64,000 nucleotides of DNA, taken from NCBI RefSeq assembly GCF_033100795.1, contig NZ_JAWLVI010000005.1, positions 177,813-241,812 on the forward strand. The letters run 5' to 3'. Position numbers and translations under genes: made by a program. Numbering within the stretch: the first letter of the stretch is position 1; every line of letters starts with the position of its first letter. Source of the DNA: Pseudothioclava sp033100795. GTDB taxonomy: Bacteria > Pseudomonadota > Alphaproteobacteria > Rhodobacterales > Rhodobacteraceae. The notes beneath the pieces were generated by a model, which saw only the letters and a list, made by a program, of their open reading frames with translations, searched no databases and was not told where the DNA came from. Below are positions 17,640 through 26,522 of this stretch, one piece after another.

Positions 17640-17656
17640 TTTAGCTTTAAACTAAA
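17640..17656. promoter_or_regulatory. Inverted repeat before maeB
   Basis: TTTAG-N7-CTAAA, 17 bases, within an AT-rich patch in otherwise GC-rich DNA, 22-38 bases upstream of the maeB ATG. The position fits an operator. No regulator is identified. Confidence 0.35.
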
Positions 17657-17803
17657 TTTTCGCGCGTTTGAAGGGCTGTCTTTTGGGGCGGCGACAAAAG
17701 GCGAATTTCCGCAGGGGAGCCGCTTGCATCGCGCCCATTCCCGGCGCAGGATCAAAAACGGACCGATTGGACAATTTTTAGGGTCAGACATGCGGAGGCT
17801 GTG

Positions 17804-18196
17804 ATGTCGTTGCTCAAACAGGCGCGCGAAGTGCGTGAAAATGCCTATGCGCCCTATTCGAAATTCAAGGTGGGCGCGGCGGTGCGCGGGGCTTCTGGCG
17901 CGGTTTATCGCGGCGTGAACGTCGAGAATGTCGCCTATCCTGAAGGCACTTGCGCCGAAGCGGGCGCGATTGCGGCGATGGTGGCCGCTGGCGAGACCGA
18001 GCTGATCGCGGTTGCCGTGATTGCGGATAGCCCCTCTCCGGTTCCGCCATGTGGTGGATGCCGTCAAAAGCTGGCCGAGTTCGGGCGCGCCGATACGCCG
18101 GTCATTCTGGCGACCACTGACGGCGCGCAGCTTGAAACCACAATCGGAGAGTTACTGCCCGGACGCTTTGACGCGAGCCATATGGACAAGTGCTGA
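17804..18196 (+). CDS. cdd: Cytidine deaminase
   Basis: 130 residues. Deaminates cytidine and deoxycytidine to uridine forms in pyrimidine salvage. The zinc-site motifs are CAEAGAIAAM with Cys50 and catalytic Glu52, and PCGGCRQ with Cys83 and Cys86, the layout of tetrameric cytidine deaminases. ATG 17804 is preferred to GTG 17801 because GGAGG then lies five bases upstream instead of two. It is the first gene of the cdd-deoA-deoB-upp unit, and its TGA stop shares one base with the deoA ATG. It is divergent from maeB with 185 bases between. Confidence 0.94.
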   Translation: MSLLKQAREVRENAYAPYSKFKVGAAVRGASGAVYRGVNVENVAYPEGTCAEAGAIAAMVAAGETELIAVAVIADSPSPVPPCGGCRQKLAEFGRADTPVILATTDGAQLETTIGELLPGRFDASHMDKC

Positions 18197-19530
18197 TGGA
18201 CGCGCGCTCGATCATCATGGCGGTGCGCGACGGGCGCAGTCTGGCCCCCGAGGCGGCGCAATGGTTTGCGCGCGGGCTGGCGAGCGGCGCGGTCTCTGAC
18301 GCACAGGCGGGCGCTTTCGCCATGGCGGTGCTGTGCCGGGGCATTGGCGACGCGGGGCGTGTGGCGCTTACGCAGGCCATGCGCGACAGCGGGCAGGTGC
18401 TGGCGTGGGACTTGCCCGGTCCGGTGGTGGACAAGCATTCCACCGGCGGTATTGGCGATTCCGTCTCGCTCATCCTTGCCCCGGCACTTGCGGCTTGCGG
18501 CGTTTATGTGCCGATGATCTCGGGGCGCGGTCTGGGCCATACAGGCGGCACCCTTGATAAAATGGAGGCGATCCCGGGCTACCGCGCACTTCCGGGCATT
18601 GACGTTTTGCGCAAGGTGGTGGCCGAGGTGGGCTGCGCCATCGTGGGCGCGACCGACGAGATTGCCCCCGCCGACAAGCGCCTTTACGGCATCCGCGATA
18701 TTTCCGGCACGGTGGAAAGCATCGACCTCATCACCGCTTCGATCCTGTCAAAAAAGCTTGCGGCGGGGCTTGATGCGCTGGTGCTTGATGTGAAGGTGGG
18801 TTCAGGTGCCTTCATGGCCACGGTGGAGGATGCGCAGGCATTGGCCGAAAGCCTTGTGCGCACGGCAAATGACGCGGGCTGCCGCACCTCGGCCTTGATG
18901 ACCGATATGAACAGCCCGCTTGGCCGTTCGGCGGGCAATGCGCTTGAAGTGCTTGATGCCGTAGAAATACTGACCGGCCCCGTTATGGAAGACCTGCACC
19001 CGCTGCGCGAGGTGACCGAGGCTTTGGGCGGCGAGGTGCTGCTGCTGGCGGGCATGGCGGAAAGCGCCGAGGATGGCGCCAAACGCATTCATTCGGTGAT
19101 CCGCTCCGGTCACGCGGCCGAGCGTTTTGCGAAGATGGTAGCGGCTTTGGGCGGGCCTGTGGATTTTCTTGAAAAGCCGCGCGATTATCTGCCAGGGGCG
19201 TATGGAGAGGCTTGGGATGAACCAAATTTCCGCAAGGGGCGCTACGTCAAGTCGATCGACACGCGCGCGTTGGGCGAGTTGGTTGTGCGCCTCGGAGGCG
19301 GGCGGCTGCGGGGCGATGACGCGATTGACCACGCGGTTGGTTTACGCTCGCTGTCGCGGGTGGGGGATGAATTGTATGATTACGATCCCGTGGGCTTTGT
19401 CGATGCCAAAACGCAGGAGGAGGCCGAGGCACTCTTTCCCGAGCTGCAAAGGGCTTACACGTTGAGCACCGAGCCGGTGACGCCCGACCCCCTCATCCTT
19501 GCCCGCATTGGCCCGGAGGATGTGGCATGA
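18196..19530 (+). CDS. deoA: Thymidine phosphorylase
   Basis: 444 residues. Splits thymidine (and deoxyuridine) with phosphate into base and 2-deoxyribose-1-phosphate. The phosphate-binding KHSTGGIGD is at 80-88, followed by the family segment GRGLGHTGGTLDKMEAI. Length is normal. The ATG at 18196 shares one base with the cdd stop (TGATG), indicating translational coupling; the stop overlaps the deoB start by four bases (ATGA). Confidence 0.96.
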   Translation: MDARSIIMAVRDGRSLAPEAAQWFARGLASGAVSDAQAGAFAMAVLCRGIGDAGRVALTQAMRDSGQVLAWDLPGPVVDKHSTGGIGDSVSLILAPALAACGVYVPMISGRGLGHTGGTLDKMEAIPGYRALPGIDVLRKVVAEVGCAIVGATDEIAPADKRLYGIRDISGTVESIDLITASILSKKLAAGLDALVLDVKVGSGAFMATVEDAQALAESLVRTANDAGCRTSALMTDMNSPLGRSAGNALEVLDAVEILTGPVMEDLHPLREVTEALGGEVLLLAGMAESAEDGAKRIHSVIRSGHAAERFAKMVAALGGPVDFLEKPRDYLPGAYGEAWDEPNFRKGRYVKSIDTRALGELVVRLGGGRLRGDDAIDHAVGLRSLSRVGDELYDYDPVGFVDAKTQEEAEALFPELQRAYTLSTEPVTPDPLILARIGPEDVA

Positions 19531-20759
19531 GCGCACGTGCGTTTCTGGTTGTGATGGATTCCGTGGGGGCGGGCGGCGCGCCGGATGCGGGTGATTTCTT
19601 TAATGACGGTGTGCCTGATACCGGCGCGAATACCCTTGGCCATATCGCTATGGCTTGCGCGGAGGGCCGCGCCGAAGAGGGGCGCTCGGGGCCGTTGCGC
19701 CTGCCCAATCTGGATGGCTTGGGGCTTGGCCGCGCGGTCGATCTGGCCTCGGGGATGCAGCCCGCGGGGCTGGGTGCCGCGCCTTCCGGTCTTTGGGGGG
19801 CGGCGACCGAAGTGTCCATCGGCAAGGATACCCCCTCGGGCCATTGGGAACTGGCGGGCGTGCCGGTGCCCTTCGCGTGGCATTACTTCCCCGACAAGGA
19901 GAACAGCTTTCCGCCCGATCTGATCGAGGCGGTGAAGCAGGCGGCGGGTGTCGGGGGTATCCTTGGCAACTGTCATGCGCCTGGCACTGCGATTGTCGAA
20001 CGCCTTGGCGCCGAGCATATGCGCACGGGCTGGCCGATCTGCTATACTTCGGCCGATAGCGTGTTCCAGATCGCGGCGCACGAAGAGACCTTCGGGCTTG
20101 AGCGGCTTTTGGACCTGTGCCGCGCGATTGCGCCGATGCTGCATAAGATGAAGGTCGGGCGGGTCATCGCACGGCCCTTTACCGGTGAGCCGGGAGCTTT
20201 TGTGCGCACCCCGAACCGGCGCGATTTCGCGATCGAGCCTCCCGCGCCAACCTTGCTGGACTGGGCAGCAGGTGAAGGGCGCGTTACCCATGCGATTGGC
20301 AAGATCGGTGACATTTTCTCGCATCGGGGTGTCGCGCATTTGCACAAGGGCAAAGGTGACGCGGATCTGATGGATCACCTGATCCGGCTGGCCGATGAGA
20401 CCGAAGACGGCGCGCTGGTTTTCGCCAATTTCGTCGAGTTCGACAGCCTGTATGGGCATCGGCGCGATGTGTCCGGCTATGCCCGTGCGCTGGAATGGTT
20501 CGATGCCCGCGTAGGAGCGTTTCTGGCGCGCCTGAGGCCCGGCGATCTGGTGCTGTTTACCGCCGACCACGGCAATGACCCGACATGGCGCGGCACGGAT
20601 CACACGCGCGAACGTGTGCCGGTGGTTGGCCGACTGGTCGGAGCAGGGCCGCGCGCTTTGGGTCAAATGGCCTTTGTTGATGTGGCTGCGACGGTTGCGA
20701 CCCATCTTGGGCTTGGCGCAACAGGTGGCGGGCGTGATGCTCTGGCCACCGGACAGTGA
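19527..20759 (+). CDS. deoB: Phosphopentomutase
   Basis: 410 residues. Interconverts (deoxy)ribose-1-phosphate and -5-phosphate, feeding sugar from DeoA into central metabolism. It is a member of the alkaline phosphatase-like superfamily: metal ligands are in VMDSVGAGGAPDAGDF at the start and FTADHGNDPTWRGTDHTRE near the end; the phosphorylated threonine is in KDTPSGHWELAG. It is coupled to deoA by an ATGA overlap; upp begins 13 bases after its stop. Confidence 0.96.
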   Translation: MSARAFLVVMDSVGAGGAPDAGDFFNDGVPDTGANTLGHIAMACAEGRAEEGRSGPLRLPNLDGLGLGRAVDLASGMQPAGLGAAPSGLWGAATEVSIGKDTPSGHWELAGVPVPFAWHYFPDKENSFPPDLIEAVKQAAGVGGILGNCHAPGTAIVERLGAEHMRTGWPICYTSADSVFQIAAHEETFGLERLLDLCRAIAPMLHKMKVGRVIARPFTGEPGAFVRTPNRRDFAIEPPAPTLLDWAAGEGRVTHAIGKIGDIFSHRGVAHLHKGKGDADLMDHLIRLADETEDGALVFANFVEFDSLYGHRRDVSGYARALEWFDARVGAFLARLRPGDLVLFTADHGNDPTWRGTDHTRERVPVVGRLVGAGPRALGQMAFVDVAATVATHLGLGATGGGRDALATGQ

Positions 20760-20772
20760 CGAAAGGAAAGAC

Positions 20773-21405
20773 ATGCTTCCCCCTCTGACCCGTGTCGATC
20801 ACCCGCTTGTGCAGCACAAGCTGACGCTGATGCGCGAAAAGACCTGCTCAACACGCGAATTTCGCCTGCTGTTGCACGAGATCGGGTTGGTTCTGACCTA
20901 TGAGGCGACGCGCGACCTGGTGCTGACCACACGCACCATCGAGACGCCGCTAAGGTCGATGGAGGCGCCTGTTCTGGCGGGCAAAAAGCCCGCGCTGGTG
21001 TCGATCCTGCGGGCGGGGAATGGGCTTTTGGACGGGGCGCTGGCGGTGATCCCCTCGGCGCGTGTGGGCTTTGTGGGCATGTATCGCGATGAAGAAACCC
21101 TGCAACCGGTCGAATATTACAGCAAACTTCCCGATGCTCTGGAGGAGCGACTTGTGCTGGTGGTTGATCCGATGCTGGCGACGGGGAATTCCTCGGTTGC
21201 GGCGCTTGATCTGATCAAGGCGAAAGGCGCGCGCAATATCCGCTTTATTTGCCTGCTTGCGGCGCCCGAAGGCATCAAGCGTATGCAAGAAGCCCATCCG
21301 GATGTGCCGATCATCACAGCAGCGGTGGACGAGTTCCTGAATGACCATGGATATATTGTTCCGGGCCTAGGGGATGCGGGAGACCGCATGTTCGGCACAA
21401 AATAG
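20773..21405 (+). CDS. upp: Uracil phosphoribosyltransferase
   Basis: 210 residues from ATG 20773 (AAAGGAAAG upstream). Joins uracil and PRPP to UMP. The PRPP-binding loop DPMLATGNSSVAAL and the C-terminal uracil-binding YIVPGLGDAGDRMFGTK are intact, and ILRAGNGLLDGA is the conserved middle segment. It is the last gene of the salvage operon: Cdd and DeoA release uracil-type bases, DeoB recovers the sugar phosphate, and Upp recaptures the base. No terminator is evident before the next gene. Confidence 0.96.
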   Translation: MLPPLTRVDHPLVQHKLTLMREKTCSTREFRLLLHEIGLVLTYEATRDLVLTTRTIETPLRSMEAPVLAGKKPALVSILRAGNGLLDGALAVIPSARVGFVGMYRDEETLQPVEYYSKLPDALEERLVLVVDPMLATGNSSVAALDLIKAKGARNIRFICLLAAPEGIKRMQEAHPDVPIITAAVDEFLNDHGYIVPGLGDAGDRMFGTK

Positions 21406-21472
21406 GCTGTTTCCCCTTTACTTGATTCGCGTAATCCGGCACTTTTGTCAGCAAAACAAAGTGAGGGCAGTG

Positions 21473-22753
21473 ATGCGGTTGCGCGTGGTATTTGCGGCAG
21501 GGTTTCTGGGGGCGCTGGTTCTTGGCGCGGCAGCTTCGGCGCGGCCGGTTCTGGATGTGAACGGGCCGATGGAACTGCCGCCCGCCAGCTTCAAGGGCCG
21601 CCAGTATGTCGATAGCGCGGGCTGCGTCTTTGTGCGGGCGGGCTTTGGCGATGCGGTGCGGTGGGTCGCGCGCGTGTCGCGGGACCGCAAGCATATCTGC
21701 GGCTACAAGCCGACCTTCGGGGCCAATCAGCCTGCGCTGGATGTGGCGAAGACCGCGCCTGTCGCGTCCGCTCCGACCCCGACTGCCGCCCCCAAAGCGC
21801 CGGTTGTCATAGAGACGGCTGCGGCTTCGGGCACCGTGATCGCGGCGCCTGCTGCAAGCCTTGGTGGTGGCAAGCCCACGATTGGCGACCCGATCCAGTT
21901 GTGGCCCGCGCCTGCCCGTGTAACCGCAATGCCCGCCCCTGCTGCGCGTGCGCCCTATAGTGGCAATCCGGCCTCTTATTCCGCGCCGCTGCGCTCGCCT
22001 CTGGCTTTGCCGTCGAGCGGCTATGTCTCGCCCTATGCTGTGTCGTCGGGCTATGCGCCGGTTCAAGGGGCGCCTTCTATGCCGCGTATGAGCGCGCCAG
22101 TGGTGGCCTCGGAACCTGCACAGGGGGCTTGCACCAATCTTGACCCCATAGCGCAGCAATATATGCGCGCGACCCGTGGGCTAGCGGTCCGCTGCGGTCC
22201 GCAGACGGTGGGGCCGGTCAGCGAGAACACCGTGCCGATGCTGCGCACCCGTCAGGCAGAACAGCTTACCCCTGTGATCCTTGCCACGAAAACGCCGGTG
22301 AACGGCTACAAGCCCGCGTTCGAGGATGGGCGGCTGAACCCCTATCGCGGTCCGCAAACGCTGGAGGGCGATCTCCAGATGGGGCAGCTTTGGACGCGCC
22401 AACTGCCTGCGCGGCTGGTGGCGGCTGATACGCCTGCATATCAGCGGATTACGCCTGCCTATCTGCAAAAGCGTCAGCAGCAGGTTGTCGCCCGCGTTTC
22501 AAGCAAATCACTGACCGGGGAGACGTCGAAAGGGCGCTTTGTCCAGATCGGCACCTTCGGGCAGCCGGCGAACGCCGATAGCGCCAAGGCAACGCTGCGG
22601 GGGATGGGACTGCCGGTTTCGGCCTCTGTTCTGACGCGCGGCTCCAAGCGCCTGAGCGTCGTGATGGCCGGTCCGTTTGCCTCTCCGGCAGAGGCCGCGG
22701 GCGCGCTGGCACGCCTGCGCGCGGCAGGCTTTGGTGACGCGATCCTGCGTTAA
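21473..22753 (+). CDS. Secreted SPOR-domain protein
   Basis: 426 residues from ATG 21473 (GAGGG upstream), giving a clear Sec signal peptide (LRVVFAAGFLGALVLGAAAS, cleavage near ASA-RP). A long low-complexity Pro/Ala/Ser linker fills about 90-210. The C-terminal 75 residues are a SPOR domain (FVQIGTFGQPANADSAKATL ... RLSVVMAGPF), which binds denuded septal peptidoglycan. Cysteines in the early domain (SAGCVFVRAGF, DRKHICGYKP) may form a disulfide. A role in cell division or envelope remodelling is likely but not proven. It ends three bases before the stop of the convergent gene. Confidence 0.85.
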   Translation: MRLRVVFAAGFLGALVLGAAASARPVLDVNGPMELPPASFKGRQYVDSAGCVFVRAGFGDAVRWVARVSRDRKHICGYKPTFGANQPALDVAKTAPVASAPTPTAAPKAPVVIETAAASGTVIAAPAASLGGGKPTIGDPIQLWPAPARVTAMPAPAARAPYSGNPASYSAPLRSPLALPSSGYVSPYAVSSGYAPVQGAPSMPRMSAPVVASEPAQGACTNLDPIAQQYMRATRGLAVRCGPQTVGPVSENTVPMLRTRQAEQLTPVILATKTPVNGYKPAFEDGRLNPYRGPQTLEGDLQMGQLWTRQLPARLVAADTPAYQRITPAYLQKRQQQVVARVSSKSLTGETSKGRFVQIGTFGQPANADSAKATLRGMGLPVSASVLTRGSKRLSVVMAGPFASPAEAAGALARLRAAGFGDAILR

Positions 22754-22756
22754 CCC

Positions 22757-23773
22757 CTATTTCGCGCAAATATCCTGAAGCGCGACCCATTGCGCATCGG
22801 CCAGAACGGGCGAGGGCGCGGGGGCACCCTTGAACGGGTCGGCCTCGATCAGCCCGAGAACGGTTTCCCCGCTTGGATCGGCGGCAAAGGCATAGGGTGT
22901 CGATGAAACCCCCGCCGTGCGGAAGGCGTCGAGCAGGGGTTCGGTCGCAGGCTTGGGCGGTGGGGTCTGGAGCAGGTAGGCGCCATAGCCCTTGAGCGCG
23001 CCCTCGGGCAATTCGCCCGTCGTCAAAAGCTTGAACGCTGCAACAACCCCCGCCCAGTCCAAGAGGTCGCGCAGCGGGTCGCGGTCTGAGTGCGCCAGCG
23101 TGGTGGCAATAATCGCGCCTGCGATCACCTCGGGGGTGTCGACGGTCTCGACCAGCGGACGGCCAACAACCATCTTCTGACCGGGCAGTTGGATTGCACC
23201 TTCCAGCGCTTCGGGAAGCACGATGATCTCACGAGGGCCAGACAAACGCCGCGACAGGATATTCAGCGCAGCATCCCCTGCGGGGGAATGGCACGGCGCA
23301 CCCGTCAGGGTGGAAAGCTCTTGCAATACCGCCGCGCCGATTTCCGTGCGTTTTGCGGGCGGGGCGACGCGCGCGGTATGGTCCAGCAGTGCACCGGGCA
23401 GCCAGAACACCGCCAGTGCCAGCGCTGCCAGCCCCGAGCCGGACAGCAAAATCCCCCGCAGGCGACCGGGATGCGGGCGGCGCGCCTCGATCATCGCGTG
23501 GACCTTTTCAATCGCGGCGATCATCGTGTCGTCGTCCAGCTCCAGCTCTTCGCCGGGTTCGGGCGCGGGAGCATAGACGGCGGGCCGTTTTCCCGGGTTG
23601 CGCCGCACCATCGCGGGCAATGACCAATGCGACAACGCCTTCATCGACCGGCTTTCCGCGATCACCAGCGTCGCATCGCCAAAGGTCAGGATCACCTCTT
23701 GGCGCTGCCCCTCGGGGGATGCGCGCCAAAGGCCGCTGGCCTCAAGCCGTTCATATTCGGATAGGGCGGTCAT
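22757..23773 (-). CDS. Single-span membrane protein resembling a degenerate M48 peptidase
   Basis: 338 residues. A cytoplasmic part of about 105 residues precedes one membrane helix (ILLSGSGLAALALAVFWLPG), followed by a periplasmic domain. There the order PGQKMVVGRPLVETVDTPE then VIAGAIIATTLAHSDRDPL resembles the M48 peptidase core (LPGG.I.V..GLL....... E.AAVLAHE.GH...RD), but HExxH is replaced by TTLAHS, so zinc proteolysis is not expected. The resemblance is my reading of the pattern and is tentative. No family name is assigned. The gene is convergent with the SPOR gene. Confidence 0.6.
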   Translation of the reverse strand: MTALSEYERLEASGLWRASPEGQRQEVILTFGDATLVIAESRSMKALSHWSLPAMVRRNPGKRPAVYAPAPEPGEELELDDDTMIAAIEKVHAMIEARRPHPGRLRGILLSGSGLAALALAVFWLPGALLDHTARVAPPAKRTEIGAAVLQELSTLTGAPCHSPAGDAALNILSRRLSGPREIIVLPEALEGAIQLPGQKMVVGRPLVETVDTPEVIAGAIIATTLAHSDRDPLRDLLDWAGVVAAFKLLTTGELPEGALKGYGAYLLQTPPPKPATEPLLDAFRTAGVSSTPYAFAADPSGETVLGLIEADPFKGAPAPSPVLADAQWVALQDICAK

Positions 23774-23841
23774 TCGGACCTGTCGCTGCTCTTGTTGTTA
23801 ACTACAAGATAGCCGATCTGCCCTTAGCGTCAATGTAAAGA

Positions 23842-23865
23842 GGCCGGAAGGTTTCCCCTCCGGCC
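23842..23865 (-). terminator. Terminator of the acyl-CoA ligase gene
   Basis: GGCCGGA pairs with TCCGGCC, with partial extension inside, and on the minus strand is followed by TCTTTACATT. It is 25 bases past the ligase stop. Confidence 0.65.
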
Positions 23866-23889
23866 CTGAAATCGGCGTTTTCCGGCCCG

Positions 23890-25515
23890 TCAGTCGAGGA
23901 GCTTTGCCACGGCCCGCAATTCGAACTTCTGGATCTTGCCGGTCGAGGTTTTCGGAAGCTCGGTGAAGATCACGCGCTTGGGGGTCTTGAAGCCCGCCAG
24001 ACGCTCGCGGCAGAAAGCGATGATCTCGGCATCTGTCGCCTCGGCGCCTTCCTTCAGTTCGACGAAAGCGCAGGGCACCTCGCCCCATTTCTCGTCCGGT
24101 TTCGCCACGACCGAGGCCAAAAGCACCGCCGGATGCGCGGCGATCACGCCCTCGACCTCGACCGACGACACGTTCTCGCCGCCCGAGATGATGATGTCCT
24201 TCGCGCGGTCGGTGATCTTGATGTAGCCGTCGTCATGCATGAAGGCGATGTCGCCCGAGTGGAACCAGCCGCCAGCGAATGCCTCGCGGGTGGCTTCGGG
24301 GTTCTTGTAGTAGCCCTTCATCGTCGCATTGCCGCGCATCACGATCTCGCCCAGATGTTGCGCGTCGCGGGCAACCTCGTGGCCGTGGTCGTGAACGGTG
24401 ATCTGCTCCATCATCGGCATCAGAACGCCGGTGCGGGCCTTGAGCGCCGCGCGATCGTCGCCCGTGGTGTCGTTCCACTTGTCTTTCCAGGTGCATTCGG
24501 TGGCGGGGCCGTAGACCTCGGTCAGGCCGTAAACCTGCGTCACGTTAAAGCCCAAAGGCTCGATCGCGGCCAGCGTCGAGGCGGGCGGCGGGGCGCCTGC
24601 GGTAAACACCTCGACGATATGGTCGAACTGGCGACGGTCAGCCTCTTTTGCGTTGACCAGCGTGTTCAGAACAATCGGAGCACCGCCGAAATGGGTAACG
24701 CCATGATCGGCAATCGCGTCATAGACGTTCTTCGCTGTCACATCGCGGCAGCACACCGTCGTCCCGCCCAGAAGCGGCACCATCCAGGCGTGGGTCCATG
24801 CGTTACAATGGAACAGCGGCACAATCGTCAGGTAGACCGGATAAAGCTGCATCCGCCACGAGATCAGGTTGCCCATCGTCGCGAGGTATGCACCGCGGTG
24901 ATGGTAAACCACGCCCTTCGGGCGGCCCGTCGTGCCAGATGTGTAGTTCAGCGCAAGGCTTTCCCATTCGTCCTCGGGCATGATCCAGGTGAACATCGGA
25001 TCGCCTTCGGCCAGCAGGGCTTCGTATTCAAGGTAATGCCCGCCCGCCGGAACGCCGTGCTGGTCATCCGCAACCTCGATGATCTGGGGCGCGGGGGCGT
25101 GCATCTTTTTGATTGCTTCTTCGGCGAGCGCCACAAAGGCCGCGTCACACAGCACAACCTTCGCCCCGCCGTGTTCGAAGATATAGGCGACGGTGTCCGC
25201 ATCAAGGCGCGTGTTGATCGCGTTCAGGATCGCGCCGCAGGCCGGCACGCCGAAATGCGCTTCGACCTGAGGCTGCGTGTTGGGCAGGATGCTCGCAACC
25301 ACATCTCCGGGCTGCACGCCGCGCGCCTGCAAGGCCGAGGCAAGCTGGCTGACGCGGGCGTGGAGATCCACATAGTTCAGCCGGTTTTGCCCGTAGATCA
25401 GCGCGGTGCGTTCGGGAAAGACCTCAAGCGCGCGATTCAGGTGCGACAGCGGCGTCAGCGGCACATAGTTTGCCGCGCATTTGTCTAGCCCTTGTTCATC
25501 CGGCAACCAGCCCAT
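23890..25515 (-). CDS. Acyl-CoA synthetase (AMP-forming; DmdB/medium-chain type)
   Basis: 541 residues from ATG 25515, fixed by AGGAGG seven bases upstream; the frame is open much further but without similarity. Activates a carboxylic acid to its CoA thioester. AMP-binding signature LNYTSGTTGRPKGVVY, QVYGLTEVYGP, GWFHSGDIAFMHDDGYI and catalytic lysine in KTSTGKIQKFEL are intact. Length and pattern match the acyl-CoA ligases that in marine relatives include the methylmercaptopropionate ligase DmdB, but general medium-chain ligases look the same, so substrate is open. A TGACGC-T-GCGTCA palindrome 91 bases upstream matches the operators of the beta-oxidation locus at 31-34 kb. Confidence 0.9.
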   Translation of the reverse strand: MGWLPDEQGLDKCAANYVPLTPLSHLNRALEVFPERTALIYGQNRLNYVDLHARVSQLASALQARGVQPGDVVASILPNTQPQVEAHFGVPACGAILNAINTRLDADTVAYIFEHGGAKVVLCDAAFVALAEEAIKKMHAPAPQIIEVADDQHGVPAGGHYLEYEALLAEGDPMFTWIMPEDEWESLALNYTSGTTGRPKGVVYHHRGAYLATMGNLISWRMQLYPVYLTIVPLFHCNAWTHAWMVPLLGGTTVCCRDVTAKNVYDAIADHGVTHFGGAPIVLNTLVNAKEADRRQFDHIVEVFTAGAPPPASTLAAIEPLGFNVTQVYGLTEVYGPATECTWKDKWNDTTGDDRAALKARTGVLMPMMEQITVHDHGHEVARDAQHLGEIVMRGNATMKGYYKNPEATREAFAGGWFHSGDIAFMHDDGYIKITDRAKDIIISGGENVSSVEVEGVIAAHPAVLLASVVAKPDEKWGEVPCAFVELKEGAEATDAEIIAFCRERLAGFKTPKRVIFTELPKTSTGKIQKFELRAVAKLLD

Positions 25516-25605
25516 CGTTTCCTCCTGTTGAAGATCGGGTGTGGGGCGCATGATTGCGGGGATGCTGCGCAAAAGAAAAGAGGGGCGAGCGCTACCATTT
25601 TCCTT

Positions 25606-25618
25606 TGACGCTGCGTCA
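25606..25618. promoter_or_regulatory. TGACG-type palindrome upstream of acyl-CoA ligase
   Basis: Perfect palindrome TGACGC-T-GCGTCA. It is 91 bases upstream of the ligase start and of the same type as the sites at 34429-34480 before the MerR gene, so it is a candidate MerR operator. It also lies 54 bases before the divergent sulfotransferase gene. Confidence 0.5.
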
Positions 25619-25671
25619 TGCTTGCGGTTGAAAGGGCTTATCATTGGAAAACCAACGGGATAGGCTGGGGC

Positions 25672-26319
25672 ATGATTATCTCGCGCGGTCGCAGGTATAT
25701 TTTCGTGCATATCCCCAAGACGGGGGGAACGGCGCTGACGCTGGCGCTGGAGGATCGCGCCAAGGCCGACGACATCCTGATCGGTGACACACCCAAGGCG
25801 GTGCGGCGGCGTGGTCGGCTGAAAGGCGCGCAAACTGCAGGGCGGCTGTGGAAGCACTCGGGGCTTGCCGATGTGATCGAGCTGATCTCGGAAGATGAGG
25901 CGCGCTCGATGTTCTGCTTTACCATCGTGCGCAACCCCTGGGACCGGATGGTCAGCTACTACCACTGGCTGCGGGATCAGAGCTTTGCCCATCCGGCGGT
26001 GACGCTTGCGAAATCGCTCGAGTTCTCGGGGTTTCTGAACGCGAGCCATACGCGCACTTCGATCGGGGGCGCGCCCTACAGCAGCTATATGCGGCTGGCC
26101 AGCGGCGAGGAGTGCTGCAATGCCTATCTGCGGCTGGAACACTTGGACGAAGACGCAGCCCCCCTTGAGGCGCATCTGGGCTTCAGGGTGACGCCGCTGC
26201 AACGCGCAAATGTCTCGGATCGTGCGCGGGACTGGCGGGGCTATTACTCGGATGCCGATGCCCGTCTGGTTGAGACGCTCTGCGCCGAGGACATCGCGCG
26301 CTTTAACTATTCTTTCTAA
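25672..26319 (+). CDS. Sulfotransferase family protein
   Basis: 215 residues from ATG 25672; an in-frame ATG at 25618 would add 18 residues but puts extra sequence before the conserved first strand. The PAPS 5'-phosphosulfate loop is IFVHIPKTGGTAL (10-22), and the 3'-phosphate motif is TIVRNPWDRMVSYY, as in the sulfotransferase 2 family that sulfates carbohydrates. The acceptor is unknown; alphaproteobacterial members often act on surface glycans, but no glycan gene is adjacent here. It is divergent from the acyl-CoA ligase. Confidence 0.85.
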   Translation: MIISRGRRYIFVHIPKTGGTALTLALEDRAKADDILIGDTPKAVRRRGRLKGAQTAGRLWKHSGLADVIELISEDEARSMFCFTIVRNPWDRMVSYYHWLRDQSFAHPAVTLAKSLEFSGFLNASHTRTSIGGAPYSSYMRLASGEECCNAYLRLEHLDEDAAPLEAHLGFRVTPLQRANVSDRARDWRGYYSDADARLVETLCAEDIARFNYSF

Positions 26320-26522
26320 GAAATTTACCGGTCAGGGACGGTTTCCGGCAGACATGGGCGACAATGGATGCCGCATTGCCCGAACCATCTCTGCTTCTGA
26401 AACAGTGCCGTTTTTGCGCCCCAATTCGGCCCCCGAATCTTCTTCGGAATCACTCCAACTGGTCACAACGCAAACGTGTGCATCTGCCGATGCCGCTGGC
26501 CGATAAAGTGGGGAACTGGACA

